Positions 26,927-36,258 of a DNA stretch of 64,000 nt are shown in pieces (within the stretch, counting starts at the first letter, position 1; every line of letters begins with the position of its first letter). The position numbers and the translations under genes are program-made. Below the pieces are notes generated by a model. That model was not told the DNA's origin. It did not search any database and saw nothing but the letters and a program-made list of their open reading frames with translations. The stretch covers positions 410,586 to 474,585 of the forward strand of contig NZ_FOCT01000001.1 in NCBI RefSeq assembly GCF_900110185.1, read 5' to 3'. This DNA is from Nitrosospira multiformis. GTDB taxonomy: Bacteria; Pseudomonadota; Gammaproteobacteria; Burkholderiales; Nitrosomonadaceae.

Positions 26927-29900
26927 TCAGATTTCTACCGGCTTCTCGTCGAACCAGCGGTATAACGTCGGCAATACAACCAGTGTCAGCAGAGTTGAAG
27001 TAATCAATCCACCGATGACCACCACGGCGAGGGGACGCTGCACTTCCGAACCGGGACCGGTCGCGAAGAGAAACGGTATCAAGCCAAGCATCGCAACTGT
27101 TGCCGTCATCAGCACTGGACGGAAGCGTTGCTCACAGCCTTTGATAACCGATTCTGCAACGCTTGCTCCCTGTTCGCGCAGTTTCCTGATATAGGAAATC
27201 AGCACGACTCCGTTCAGCACTGCGATACCCCATAATGCGATAAAGCCCACGGAGGCTGGCACTGAAAGATATTCGCCGGTGACAAAAAGTCCAATGACTC
27301 CGCCGATGGAAGCGAATGGCAGCACGAGGATGATGAGTCCGGCGAGTTTGATCGAATTGAACAATACAAACAGTAAGAAGAAAATCGCAGCGATGGTAAG
27401 CGGGACTATTATCGAAAGCGTTTCCATTGCACGTTCCATGTTCTCGAACTGGCCGCCCCAGACAAAGTAATAACCTGTCGGAAGCTGCACTTCCTTCGCG
27501 ATGCGCTGCTGCACTTCTTCAACGAAGCCCCCCAGATCGCGTTCATGCACGTTGACTCCTACCACCACCCGTCGTTTCGCATATTCGCGGGATACCTGCG
27601 CCGGCCCATCGACAACACGAATATCTGCAACAGCACTCAGCGGCACCAGGACGCCTCCATTTGCCAGGACGCCGTCCGAACCACGGACACCCGGTCGCCG
27701 CAGCAGAAGATCGCGAATCGACTCCACGTCATCGCGAAACCGCTCCGGAAAGCGCAGCACGAGGGCGATACGTCGCTCGCGCTCGAATACTGTCGTCACC
27801 GCCTTTCCCCCGATGGCCGTCTGGATCAGTTCATTCACGTCGGCAACGTTGAGACCATGCCGCGCTATCGCATAACGGTTGATATCGATGGTAAGGGATT
27901 GCTGCCCCGATAAACGCTCGATGCGAAGGTCGCGCGCGCCCCGTACGGATTTCAGGATACGCGCGACCTGTTCAGACAATTCGCGCAACTTCTCCAGATC
28001 ATCGCCGAAAATTTTGAGGGCAACCTCCGAGCGTACCCCGGTTACCATCTCGTCAACACGTTGTGCGATAGGTTGGGACAACACAATAGATACACCGGGT
28101 AAGACGGCCAAAGCCTTGCGAATATCCTCCTCGACTTCCGCCTGGGTTCGACCGGAGTCGGGATCCAGCGCAGCAATAGGATCAGACTCGTTCTGAGAGG
28201 CCGGGTCAGCGGGAGACTCTCCGCGGCCAAGCTTCGATACCACGGTCTTGACACCTGGCACTGCCGCAATCAGCGCCATCGCCTCCGATTCGATCTCGAT
28301 AGCCTCGTCCAGCGAGATTGAGGGCACACGGATGATGACAGGCGTAATAGAACCCTCCTGCATGGTCGGGATGAAGGATTTACCGAGGAGCGGGAACAAC
28401 GAAAACGATAATGCGAGCAGACCGATGGCAGTGATGATGGTGGTTTTCTCGTGCGCCAGAGCGGAATTCAGCAGCCGGTGATAGCTTGATTTGAGAAAGG
28501 CTATAATTTTGGTGTCTTTATCGGCGCCGCCTTTGAGAATGTAGGCACAGAGCACGGGTGAAAGCGTCAACGATACGATCAGCGACACCGCTAGCGCGAT
28601 CGCGATGGTGAATGCAAGGGGGCTGAACGTCTTGCCCTCCATGCCCTGCAACGCCATAAGCGGAAGAAACACCAGGATGATGATGCAGATACCGAAAATC
28701 ACCGGTGTTCCCACCTCGACGACGGCATCGAGGATGGTTTGCAGCCTGGACTCGCGTGTGCCACTCGCGTGTCCAAGGCGATGATAGACATTTTCCACCA
28801 CTACAACGGTAGAATCGACCATCAAACCAATGGCGATGGCAAGCCCTCCGAGCGACATCAGGTTGGCGGAAATCTGCTGCTGATTCATCACCATAAAGGT
28901 GACCAGCGGTGTGATGATCAGTGTCGCTACGACGATCAGACTGGAGCGGACATCCCCCAGAAATATGAACAGTACGACCACAACCAGAAAAATGCCTTCC
29001 ATCAGGACCTTGCTTACTGTCCATAATGCGGCGTCCACGAGGTCGGTACGATCATAAAATGGAACGATCTGAAGACCGCCCGGCAGCAGCTTGCGATCAT
29101 TGATTTCGGCAACCTTTGCCTTTACTCGCGCGACAATTTCCTTCGCGTTCCCCCCGCGCAGCATCATCACAATACCCGCGACGGACTCGGTATATCCGCC
29201 CTTGATGCTCGCGCCCTGCCGCACTTCCGCCCCGAATTTCACCTCGGCGACGTCCCGCACGAACACAGGAACACCGTCGACTTCTTTCAGAACAATGTTT
29301 CTGATGTCGTCCAACGACTGGATCAGTCCCACGCCCCTGATCAGGTATTGCTCGGTATGAAGGGGCAATATGTTACCGCTCGAATTGGCGTTATTACTCG
29401 CAATCGCCCGGTCCACCTGCGACAAGGTCAGATCGTAGTGGCGCAAGCGGTCAGGGTTGACCAGTACGTGATACTGCTTGACATAGCCCCCCATCGAATT
29501 GATTTCGGCCACACCCTGCACCGAGCGCAACAGCGGTCGCACTACCCAGTCCTGTATGGTGCGTCGCCGCGTCAGTTCCTCCACTGAAAGCGCGTGCTTG
29601 CCGTCATCGGGATGCTCCAGTGTGTATTGGTAGACTTCACCCAAGCCGGTAGTGACAGGTCCAAGTACCGGTGTAATACCAGGCGGCATCTTGCTGGCAA
29701 CACCAAGCAACCGCTCCATCACCAGCTGGCGCGCAAAATAGACATCCGTCTCATCCGTAAAAACCAGCGTGATAAGTGAGATACCGCTCTTGTTCAGGGA
29801 CCGCATTTCCACCAGCCCGGGCAATCCGGTCATTGCAATTTCTACCGGTACGGTGACAATCCGCTCGATTTCTTCGGGACTGCGGCCCGGCGCCTCAGTG

Positions 29901-30049
29901 GCGACCTGTACCTGCACATTGGTCACGTCTGGAAAGGCATCGACCGACAGCTTGGTTGAGGCGCGCATGCCGGCAGCCACCAAGCCGAGTGCAATGACCA
30001 CCACTATCAGGCGTTGCTTGAGCATCGCGCGAACGATTGATGCCAGCAT
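26927..30049 (-). CDS. Heavy-metal efflux RND pump (CusA/CzcA family)
   Basis: 1040 residues, the usual size of inner-membrane HME-RND trimers. Twelve membrane helices are arranged as 1 + 5 + 1 + 5 around two periplasmic loops. Helix 4 contains GLMVDSTVVVVEN (around residue 410), so only one Asp and the Glu of the CzcA relay are present and the first Asp of CzcA is replaced by Ala/Ile-type residues. The second half has GVRSEVALKIFGDD and the C-terminal LRPVLMTATVA block. It exports metal ions from periplasm or cytoplasm using the proton gradient; the specificity (Zn/Co/Ni/Cd or Cu/Ag) cannot be settled by eye. It forms an operon with the adaptor upstream (3 bp gap) and the PII-like gene downstream. 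Confidence 0.92.
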   Translation of the reverse strand: MLASIVRAMLKQRLIVVVIALGLVAAGMRASTKLSVDAFPDVTNVQVQVATEAPGRSPEEIERIVTVPVEIAMTGLPGLVEMRSLNKSGISLITLVFTDETDVYFARQLVMERLLGVASKMPPGITPVLGPVTTGLGEVYQYTLEHPDDGKHALSVEELTRRRTIQDWVVRPLLRSVQGVAEINSMGGYVKQYHVLVNPDRLRHYDLTLSQVDRAIASNNANSSGNILPLHTEQYLIRGVGLIQSLDDIRNIVLKEVDGVPVFVRDVAEVKFGAEVRQGASIKGGYTESVAGIVMMLRGGNAKEIVARVKAKVAEINDRKLLPGGLQIVPFYDRTDLVDAALWTVSKVLMEGIFLVVVVLFIFLGDVRSSLIVVATLIITPLVTFMVMNQQQISANLMSLGGLAIAIGLMVDSTVVVVENVYHRLGHASGTRESRLQTILDAVVEVGTPVIFGICIIILVFLPLMALQGMEGKTFSPLAFTIAIALAVSLIVSLTLSPVLCAYILKGGADKDTKIIAFLKSSYHRLLNSALAHEKTTIITAIGLLALSFSLFPLLGKSFIPTMQEGSITPVIIRVPSISLDEAIEIESEAMALIAAVPGVKTVVSKLGRGESPADPASQNESDPIAALDPDSGRTQAEVEEDIRKALAVLPGVSIVLSQPIAQRVDEMVTGVRSEVALKIFGDDLEKLRELSEQVARILKSVRGARDLRIERLSGQQSLTIDINRYAIARHGLNVADVNELIQTAIGGKAVTTVFERERRIALVLRFPERFRDDVESIRDLLLRRPGVRGSDGVLANGGVLVPLSAVADIRVVDGPAQVSREYAKRRVVVGVNVHERDLGGFVEEVQQRIAKEVQLPTGYYFVWGGQFENMERAMETLSIIVPLTIAAIFFLLFVLFNSIKLAGLIILVLPFASIGGVIGLFVTGEYLSVPASVGFIALWGIAVLNGVVLISYIRKLREQGASVAESVIKGCEQRFRPVLMTATVAMLGLIPFLFATGPGSEVQRPLAVVVIGGLITSTLLTLVVLPTLYRWFDEKPVEI

Positions 30050-30052
30050 GGA

Positions 30053-31204
30053 TTATTCCAGTTCGGCGAGCTTGCGCTCGTTTTCCAAGTGAAAGGCGCC
30101 GTCAACCACGATGGTCTGGTCGATGGAAAGGCCTTTCAGCACAGGACGCATATCCCCTACCTCCGGACCCAATTCGACAGGAACGCGAAGGAATCGGTTG
30201 TCGCCTTGGGCAAGAAATACATAATCCCGATTGTTTTCGCGCACTACCGCTGTCTCCGGCACTACCAAGCTTTCAACCGGGTTGTCAAGAATATGCATGC
30301 TGGCGAGCATGGCAGGCTTGAGCTTGCGTCGGGGGTTTTCTACAACGGTGCGCACCATCACTGTCCTCGTCAGCGGATTCACGGTGTCGGCGACAAAAAT
30401 GATCAAACCGTCGAAGCTGATATTTCCCAGCGCCGGAACGTGAATCTCCACATGCTGGCCAACCTGCACATCGCGCGCAATCTGCTCCGGCACGTCACCC
30501 ACGACCCACACAGAAGAGAGATCGGCGACCTGAAACAACTGATCGGAGGGTTGGACTACCTGCCCAATCGCGACATTCCGCTCGATAACGATGCCCGGCT
30601 TGGAGGTCTTGATGGCTACCGACGGCATGATGGTTCCCTCTTTCCCAAGCTTGTCTATGGCTCTGCTGTCCATGCCCAGCAGGCGCAATTGATCCGCCGC
30701 TGCGCCCAACTCTGCCTGTGAAACCTGCAGTTCGGACTCGCGCCGCTGCATTTCCGCCACACTGATGACATCCGCGGCCAGCAAGTGGCGCGCGCGCTCG
30801 GCTGCTTTTTCCGCCAAGGTCTCAAGGGAGAATGCCCGCAGGTAAGCCAGTTGCGCCTGGGTCAGTTCGGGGCTGGAAATACGGGCGAGCTCCGCACCCG
30901 CCTCGACGTTATCGCCCAGCACGGCGTACACATCAATAATCCGGCCGGTAACATTGGCTCCGACACGGACCAGCCTGTGCTCATCCACCTCCACCTGGCT
31001 CGGCGCCTGCAGCTTGTCGGCGATATTGATCAAGGTAGGTTTCCCAACCTTGACGTGATGCATCTTTTCGGGCTCCAGCGTGACGAGATTCGCGTTTTCC
31101 GGCTCTTTCGCCACAACTTCCTCTTTGACTGCCGGCTTGCCACCACCGCACCCGGAGACAAGCAATACAAGCATGATGCCGATTAGCGGCACAGTGATTT
31201 TCAT
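30053..31204 (-). CDS. RND adaptor (membrane fusion) lipoprotein, HlyD/CzcB family
   Basis: 383 residues. A lipoprotein signal is visible (LVSGC lipobox near residue 19). The core has the barrel-sandwich halves (RVGANVTGRIIDVYAVLGDNVEAG in parts: RIIDVYAVLGDNVEAG, then SKPGIVIERNVAIGQVV), an alpha hairpin (about 115-170) and a C-terminal beta-barrel with PETAVVRENNRDYVFL. It bridges the inner-membrane pump and the outer-membrane factor across the periplasm. The ATG overlaps the stop of the outer-membrane factor gene by 4 nt. Confidence 0.92.
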   Translation of the reverse strand: MKITVPLIGIMLVLLVSGCGGGKPAVKEEVVAKEPENANLVTLEPEKMHHVKVGKPTLINIADKLQAPSQVEVDEHRLVRVGANVTGRIIDVYAVLGDNVEAGAELARISSPELTQAQLAYLRAFSLETLAEKAAERARHLLAADVISVAEMQRRESELQVSQAELGAAADQLRLLGMDSRAIDKLGKEGTIMPSVAIKTSKPGIVIERNVAIGQVVQPSDQLFQVADLSSVWVVGDVPEQIARDVQVGQHVEIHVPALGNISFDGLIIFVADTVNPLTRTVMVRTVVENPRRKLKPAMLASMHILDNPVESLVVPETAVVRENNRDYVFLAQGDNRFLRVPVELGPEVGDMRPVLKGLSIDQTIVVDGAFHLENERKLAELE

Positions 31205-32679
31205 TCGAAGCCTTCCTTGGGGTAATAGGCTCGGAGGCGGTCAATCTCGGCAACCGCCGCCTGCAAATCGAACCGCGCCTGCAGGAGATCCGAAAGCACC
31301 CCGCGAAGCACGCGCTGGGTATCGAGCACTTCGATCAGGCCGCGCTCCCCGAAGCGATAGGCTGCCTGAGCAATTTCCAGCGCCTTTTCGGCTTCCTTGA
31401 CCAATCCACCTTCGAACATATCCACTCTTCGCTGGGCGATCTGCTTGGCCTGCCAGGCAGATTCAAGTAGCTGCCCTATTTCAAAGCGCCGAAACTCCAA
31501 TATCCCGCGCGCCCGCTCCGAATCCGCGACAGCAGCGTTGATTTCGCCGCGACGCTGATAAAACAATGGGATGGTCACGTTCAGCCCGGCAAGATTCGAG
31601 GTGTACTGCGCCTCCTGAAAATTGCTGAGTAATACCGTTAACGATGGCAGTACGGCCGCGCGTTCCTGATCGATCCGCCGCCGCGCCCGGTTCCATTCAG
31701 CCTCCAGGCGCGTCACCTCGGGGTTGACCGCCGGTACAGTTTCACGCAGCTCTTCGAGAGGAGGAAGGCTTACGGACTCTGCCAGAGATCCCATTATCTG
31801 GAAACCAGGCTGCAAAGCACCAGCGGTAAGCTGAATGAGGGCTATGCGAGCCCTTTGCGCATTCAACTGTGCCGCTTCCTTACGCGAAGCTGCGGCCAGA
31901 ACTTCCGTTTCGGCCCTGATCAGTTCGAAGCGCGGCGCCTCTCCGACATCGACCCGCACCTTGACGCGACGGCGTATTTCCTCCATCAGATCGGACACGC
32001 CCGCCTCCACCCGCGCCACTTCCTGCCGCAAGATCAGTTCGTAGGCAGCGACACGCAACTGCGCCGCCAGATCCGCCCTCACCTGTTCCAGGCCCGCATG
32101 ACTGGCATCCACCCCTGCTTCCGCTGAGTCGATGCGCGCACTCCGCAGGAACGGATTCTCAATTGTCTGAGATACAGTAAATTGACGGTGGCTGTTTGCA
32201 GGCAAGGCCTGCGGCACGACTCGGGCATGCTGCGGGCCTGCCATGAAGGTCAGTTGTGGATTGGGGTAAGCCGAGGCGCCCACCACGCCCGCCTCCGCAG
32301 CTCTTATTTGGAAATGGGCCGCCTGCACCAATCCATTGGCCTTCAGGCCGAGCCGCTGCAATTCCTCAATGGTGAGGACCTGAGAAGGCGGTGCAGCTGG
32401 CGTAGGCATGGTTGGACCAGGTGCGGCAGGAGCCAGCAAGCCAGGTAACCTTCCCGTTGCCGATCCCGGCACGGTGGGGCCTGGCGTGGTGGCCGGCGGC
32501 ATTCCCGGTGCCCGTGGCGCGGGGGCGACGGGTGGCGCAGGAGCGGGCGCTGCAGCCGGCGGAAGCGCCGGAGGCGGTGTAATGGCAGGAATCGTTGAAG
32601 GCTCCAGAGCCGACGCCGGCGGGAGTGGCAAAACAAGGATCAGGGCCGGCAAGAGACGGCAAAGACTTAATATATGCAT
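31201..32679 (-). CDS. Outer-membrane efflux factor (TolC/CzcC family) with Pro/Ala-rich N-terminus
   Basis: 492 residues. A signal peptide (about 1-25) is followed by a low-complexity segment to about residue 98 made almost wholly of Pro, Ala, Thr and Gly. Two OEP repeats follow (about 105-300 and 310-490) with long amphipathic helices (ELILRQEVARVEAGV, GERGLIEVLDTQRVLRG) as in TolC-type channels. It forms the outer-membrane exit duct of the tripartite pump. It is the first gene of the operon; the promoter is in the 284 bp shared with the NhaR-like gene. Confidence 0.9.
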   Translation of the reverse strand: MHILSLCRLLPALILVLPLPPASALEPSTIPAITPPPALPPAAAPAPAPPVAPAPRAPGMPPATTPGPTVPGSATGRLPGLLAPAAPGPTMPTPAAPPSQVLTIEELQRLGLKANGLVQAAHFQIRAAEAGVVGASAYPNPQLTFMAGPQHARVVPQALPANSHRQFTVSQTIENPFLRSARIDSAEAGVDASHAGLEQVRADLAAQLRVAAYELILRQEVARVEAGVSDLMEEIRRRVKVRVDVGEAPRFELIRAETEVLAAASRKEAAQLNAQRARIALIQLTAGALQPGFQIMGSLAESVSLPPLEELRETVPAVNPEVTRLEAEWNRARRRIDQERAAVLPSLTVLLSNFQEAQYTSNLAGLNVTIPLFYQRRGEINAAVADSERARGILEFRRFEIGQLLESAWQAKQIAQRRVDMFEGGLVKEAEKALEIAQAAYRFGERGLIEVLDTQRVLRGVLSDLLQARFDLQAAVAEIDRLRAYYPKEGFE

Positions 32680-32963
32680 GTGCTACCCGTTGAATTCTTC
32701 GAAGCGATGCCTGATCGATCGCACTGGACGCATTAAGACCGCGGAAAAGAAGGTCTTAACAACAGCGACGGCAGCAACTTTGCTGCCAGTTGGAGCGGCG
32801 AAAGGAACAGCATATAAATATGAACGCGCGATACGCGCGACGGATGACACGGCAAAGCTCATCCGATTTAGTCTAGATGAGAAATTGCATCAAGAAAAGT
32901 AGTATCTCGCTGATGATATAATCGGTTTTCACGAAGTATCGAGTTTGGTTTGTCTGCACACTG
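32680..32963. promoter_or_regulatory. Divergent control region of efflux operon and NhaR-like regulator
   Basis: 284 bp between divergent starts, the expected location of the LysR-type operator and of both promoters. An AT-rich piece near 32910-32930 (gatgatataatcgg) contains tataat-like bases suited to the rightward gene. The operator itself is not identified with confidence. Confidence 0.4.
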
Positions 32964-33872
32964 ATGCTTAATTACAAGCAATTGCACTATTTTTGGGCAG
33001 TGGCCAAGGCAGGCAGCATTGTCCGCGCCAGCGAACGCTTGAATCTCACGCCCCAGACTCTGAGCGGCCAGATCGGATTATTGGAAGACGCGCTAGGGGC
33101 GCCACTTTTTTTACGAGTGGGAAGGCGCCTCGAACTGACCGAGACAGGCCGCCTCGCTCTATCATACGCCGATGAAATCTTTCAGATCGGAAACGAACTG
33201 GAAGAAGCACTGCGGGCGCGCCCGGAACGCCATGCGATCCCATTCCGGGTGGGCGTCGACGATGCGGTCCCCAAGTCCATCGCCTACCGGTTGTTAACGC
33301 CCGCCATGGAACTTGCTTCGCCTGTACGCATTGTCTGCCGCGAGGACAAATTGGCACGGTTGCTGGTAGAGCTGGCAATCCAGCGAATCGACCTGGTACT
33401 GGCCGACCGACCCATGCCGGATGAAGCAAATGTAAAAGGCTACAGCCATAAGCTGGGAAACTGCGGCATCACATTTTTTGCCGCGCCTCGTCTTGCAAAT
33501 ACATTGAGGCAAAAATGGCCCCACCTTCTTGACGCGGCGCCCTTGCTCATTCCCGGTAAAGACGCTGCTATACGGACCCCATTGATGCGATGGTTCGACG
33601 TTCACCAACTCCACCCTCACATCGTGGGAGAGTTCGACGACAGCGCACTGATGCAGGCATTCGGCCAGGCGGGGATCGGCATTTTTATTGCCCCATCCGT
33701 CATAGCCGACGAGGTGCAGCGTGAACATGGCGTTGTTGTTGTCGGCCTCACCGACGAGGTTACCGAACAGTTTTACGCCATCTCCCTGGAACGCCGTCTT
33801 ACGCACCCCGCCGTCGTCGCCATCAACGATACAGCCCACCGGGAACTATTCGCGACCCTCGCTGCCTCCTAA
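32964..33872 (+). CDS. nhaR: LysR-family regulator, NhaR-like
   Basis: 302 residues. The N-terminal winged helix-turn-helix is LNYKQLHYFWAVAKAGSIVRASERLNLTPQTLSGQIGLLE in parts: YKQLHYFWAVAKAGS, ASERLNLTPQTLS, QIGLLEDALG. The YFWAVAKAGS form and the effector domain (FFAAPRLA, LLIPGKDAAIRTPLMRWFD) resemble NhaR. In E. coli NhaR senses Na+ and activates nhaA. Here it is divergent from the metal efflux operon and is the probable local regulator; no nhaA is present. The effector is therefore unknown. Confidence 0.85.
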   Translation: MLNYKQLHYFWAVAKAGSIVRASERLNLTPQTLSGQIGLLEDALGAPLFLRVGRRLELTETGRLALSYADEIFQIGNELEEALRARPERHAIPFRVGVDDAVPKSIAYRLLTPAMELASPVRIVCREDKLARLLVELAIQRIDLVLADRPMPDEANVKGYSHKLGNCGITFFAAPRLANTLRQKWPHLLDAAPLLIPGKDAAIRTPLMRWFDVHQLHPHIVGEFDDSALMQAFGQAGIGIFIAPSVIADEVQREHGVVVVGLTDEVTEQFYAISLERRLTHPAVVAINDTAHRELFATLAAS

Positions 33873-34160
33873 CCCGGATATTTCACCGGGAACACGGGAG
33901 AATGGCAAGGTGTTTTGGGAGTAAATTTGCGTATCCCAGCCAAACCGATAGCCGAGACTATTGGCGCGAAGCAGGGGCGCAAAGATGCCGCAAAACACCC
34001 GTCAGGACTCGTGAAGCCAATGGTACAAACGGATTTTCGGTCTTGGTTGATCAAATACCCGTCTTCATACCGCTTTCCATCTCAGGCCGGTTTGGTGAAA
34101 TATCCTGCTAGCCTCAAAGGAAGCAATTACCGACTCGTCGGATTCTCTATATCCTGCCAA

Positions 34161-36080
34161 TTATTCCTTGCTTCCGGTGCTCAGGAACAACTGATTGATG
34201 CGCTTGACGAAACTGGCAGGATCATCCAGTTGGCCACCCTCGGCCAACAGCGCCTGGTCGAACAAAATATGGCTCCAGTCGGCGAAATGAGTCTCCTCCG
34301 ATTTCAGGCGCTCTACCATGGGATGGTACGGATTGATTTCCAGGATAGGTTTGGTATGCGCGACCTTCTGCCCGGCAGATTTAAGCAGGCGCTCCAGGTT
34401 TCCGCTCATGTCATGAGTTTCCGTCACCAGGCAGGCGGGAGATTCGGTCAGACGCAAGGTGATCCGCACATCCTTTACCTGCTCGCCGAGCACTTCTTTT
34501 ATTTTCTCGGTGAGTTCCTTGTATTCACCCGCTTCTTTTTCCTGTTCCTTTTTCTCCGCCTCGTCCTCCAGCTTACCCAGATCGAGACTGCCCTTTGCTA
34601 CGGACTGCAGGTGTTTACCCTCGAACTCAGGCAGATTTGCAACCAGCCACTCATCCACGCGGTCGAACAGCAGAATGACTTCAATGTCTTTCTTGCGGAA
34701 AATTTCGAGGTGCGGACTGCTTTTAGCCGCCGTGAGACTGTCCGCCGTGACATAGTAGATCTTCTCCTGCCCGTCCTTCATGCGCCCCACATAATCGCCC
34801 AGGGAGACGTCCTGCTCTTCCGAATCGGAATGGGTAGAAACAAAGCGCAGCAGCTTGGCAATGCGCTCGCGGTTGGCATAGTCTTCCGCCACCCCCTCTT
34901 TCATCACCTGTCCGAATTCCTTCCAGAAGGTCTTGAATTTGGCCTTCTCTTCGTCGGTTTCGCTTTGGGCCATGTCATCGAGTAATCCCAGCACCTTTTT
35001 CACCGAGCCGGCCCGGATGGCTTCAATGTCCTTCGATTCCTGCAATATCTCGCGGGAAACATTCAACGGCAGCTCATTCGAATCTATTATTCCTCGTACG
35101 AAACGCAGGTAATTGGGCAGCAACTGTTTGGCATCATCCATGATGAATACTCTTCTGACATACAGTTTGATGCCGTGGCGGGATTCGCGATCATACAAAT
35201 CGAACGGGGCGCGGGAGGGAATGTAGAGCAGTTGCGTATATTCCTGCTTGCCCTCTACCCTGGCATGAACATACGCCAGCGGAGGTTCGAAATCGTGCGC
35301 GACATGCTTGTAGAATTCGTTGTACTGCTCTTCGCTGATCTCGTTTTTCGGCCGTGCCCACAAGGCACTTGCCTGGTTAATGGTTTCGTCTTCTTCCGTA
35401 ACGGTGTTTTCATTTTTTTCCTGCGACCATTCCTCTTTTTTCATCACGATGGGAAGAGTGATATGGTCCGAGTACTTGCGGATGATGGAGCGCAGCCGCC
35501 ATCCATTGAGCAGTTCATCCTCTCCTTCGCGCAAATGCAAGGTTACCTCGGTGCCGCGGCCAGGTTTCTCGACTGTCTCAAGGGTATAATCTCCCTCACC
35601 GCCCGATTCCCAGCGAACACCATGTTCGTGCGTGAGGCCGGCGCGCCGCGTAGTAAGCGTCACTTTGTCAGCAACAATGAATGCGGAATAAAAACCCACC
35701 CCGAACTGGCCGATCAGGTGTGCATCCTTGGCTTGGTCGCCGGTTAGTGCGTCGAAGAATTCTCGTGTGCCGGATTTGGCGATAGTACCGATATGGTCTA
35801 TCACCTCCTGCCGCGACATACCGATGCCATTGTCGGCAACAGTAATGGTGCGTTCCGCCTTATCGTAACTTACACGTATTTTCAGGTCCGAATCGGATTC
35901 GTACAGAGCCCCATCGGTCAAAGCTTCGAACCGCAGCTTGTCAGCAGCATCCGACGCGTTGGAAATGAGTTCGCGCAAGAAAATTTCCTTGTTACTATAC
36001 AAGGAATGGATCATGAGCTTGAGGAGTTGCTTGACCTCGGTCTGAAAATTCAAATGTTCTTTTGTAGCTGTCGCTTCCAT
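34161..36080 (-). CDS. htpG: HSP90-family molecular chaperone
   Basis: 639 residues from ATG 36080, chosen because ggagg lies 6 nt before it and HtpG homology starts at [16 protein letters not shown]. The GHKL ATPase domain has [18 protein letters not shown] and [11 protein letters not shown]. The middle domain has the catalytic Arg region [22 protein letters not shown] in parts: RFVRGIIDS and LNVSREIL. A charged linker ([15 protein letters not shown]) precedes the dimerisation domain. A stress chaperone in the cytoplasm. Divergent from the sorbosone-dehydrogenase-like gene (178 bp). Confidence 0.96.
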   Translation of the reverse strand: MEATATKEHLNFQTEVKQLLKLMIHSLYSNKEIFLRELISNASDAADKLRFEALTDGALYESDSDLKIRVSYDKAERTITVADNGIGMSRQEVIDHIGTIAKSGTREFFDALTGDQAKDAHLIGQFGVGFYSAFIVADKVTLTTRRAGLTHEHGVRWESGGEGDYTLETVEKPGRGTEVTLHLREGEDELLNGWRLRSIIRKYSDHITLPIVMKKEEWSQEKNENTVTEEDETINQASALWARPKNEISEEQYNEFYKHVAHDFEPPLAYVHARVEGKQEYTQLLYIPSRAPFDLYDRESRHGIKLYVRRVFIMDDAKQLLPNYLRFVRGIIDSNELPLNVSREILQESKDIEAIRAGSVKKVLGLLDDMAQSETDEEKAKFKTFWKEFGQVMKEGVAEDYANRERIAKLLRFVSTHSDSEEQDVSLGDYVGRMKDGQEKIYYVTADSLTAAKSSPHLEIFRKKDIEVILLFDRVDEWLVANLPEFEGKHLQSVAKGSLDLGKLEDEAEKKEQEKEAGEYKELTEKIKEVLGEQVKDVRITLRLTESPACLVTETHDMSGNLERLLKSAGQKVAHTKPILEINPYHPMVERLKSEETHFADWSHILFDQALLAEGGQLDDPASFVKRINQLFLSTGSKE

Positions 36081-36172
36081 TGTTTTCCTCCAAAAAAAAT
36101 GCAATAAAATAAATGAGGGCAAATCCGGGATTTTCAAGTTGAAAGCTCATACCGATCATTTTCCGCGCTATC

Positions 36173-36198
36173 TCTCTGCCCTATTTCTCTGCCCTATT
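36173..36198. repeat. 13-bp exact tandem repeat
   Basis: Two adjacent copies of tctctgccctatt lie in the divergent region between htpG and the following rightward gene. The position is inside or near promoter DNA; no function is evident. Confidence 0.9.
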
Positions 36199-36258
36199 CC
36201 TTCATTTGCCGCACACACTCGATTTGATTTCTGAATATCGTTAAACCGGAGTTTGACC

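Noticed and set aside
32408..32902. Gly/Ala-rich plus-strand frame
   Set aside because: It is the antisense of the Pro/Ala-rich segment of the outer-membrane factor; composition is a by-product.
33915..34985. 356-codon plus-strand open frame
   Set aside because: Most of it is the antisense of htpG, whose reading is certain; the upstream part resembles nothing.
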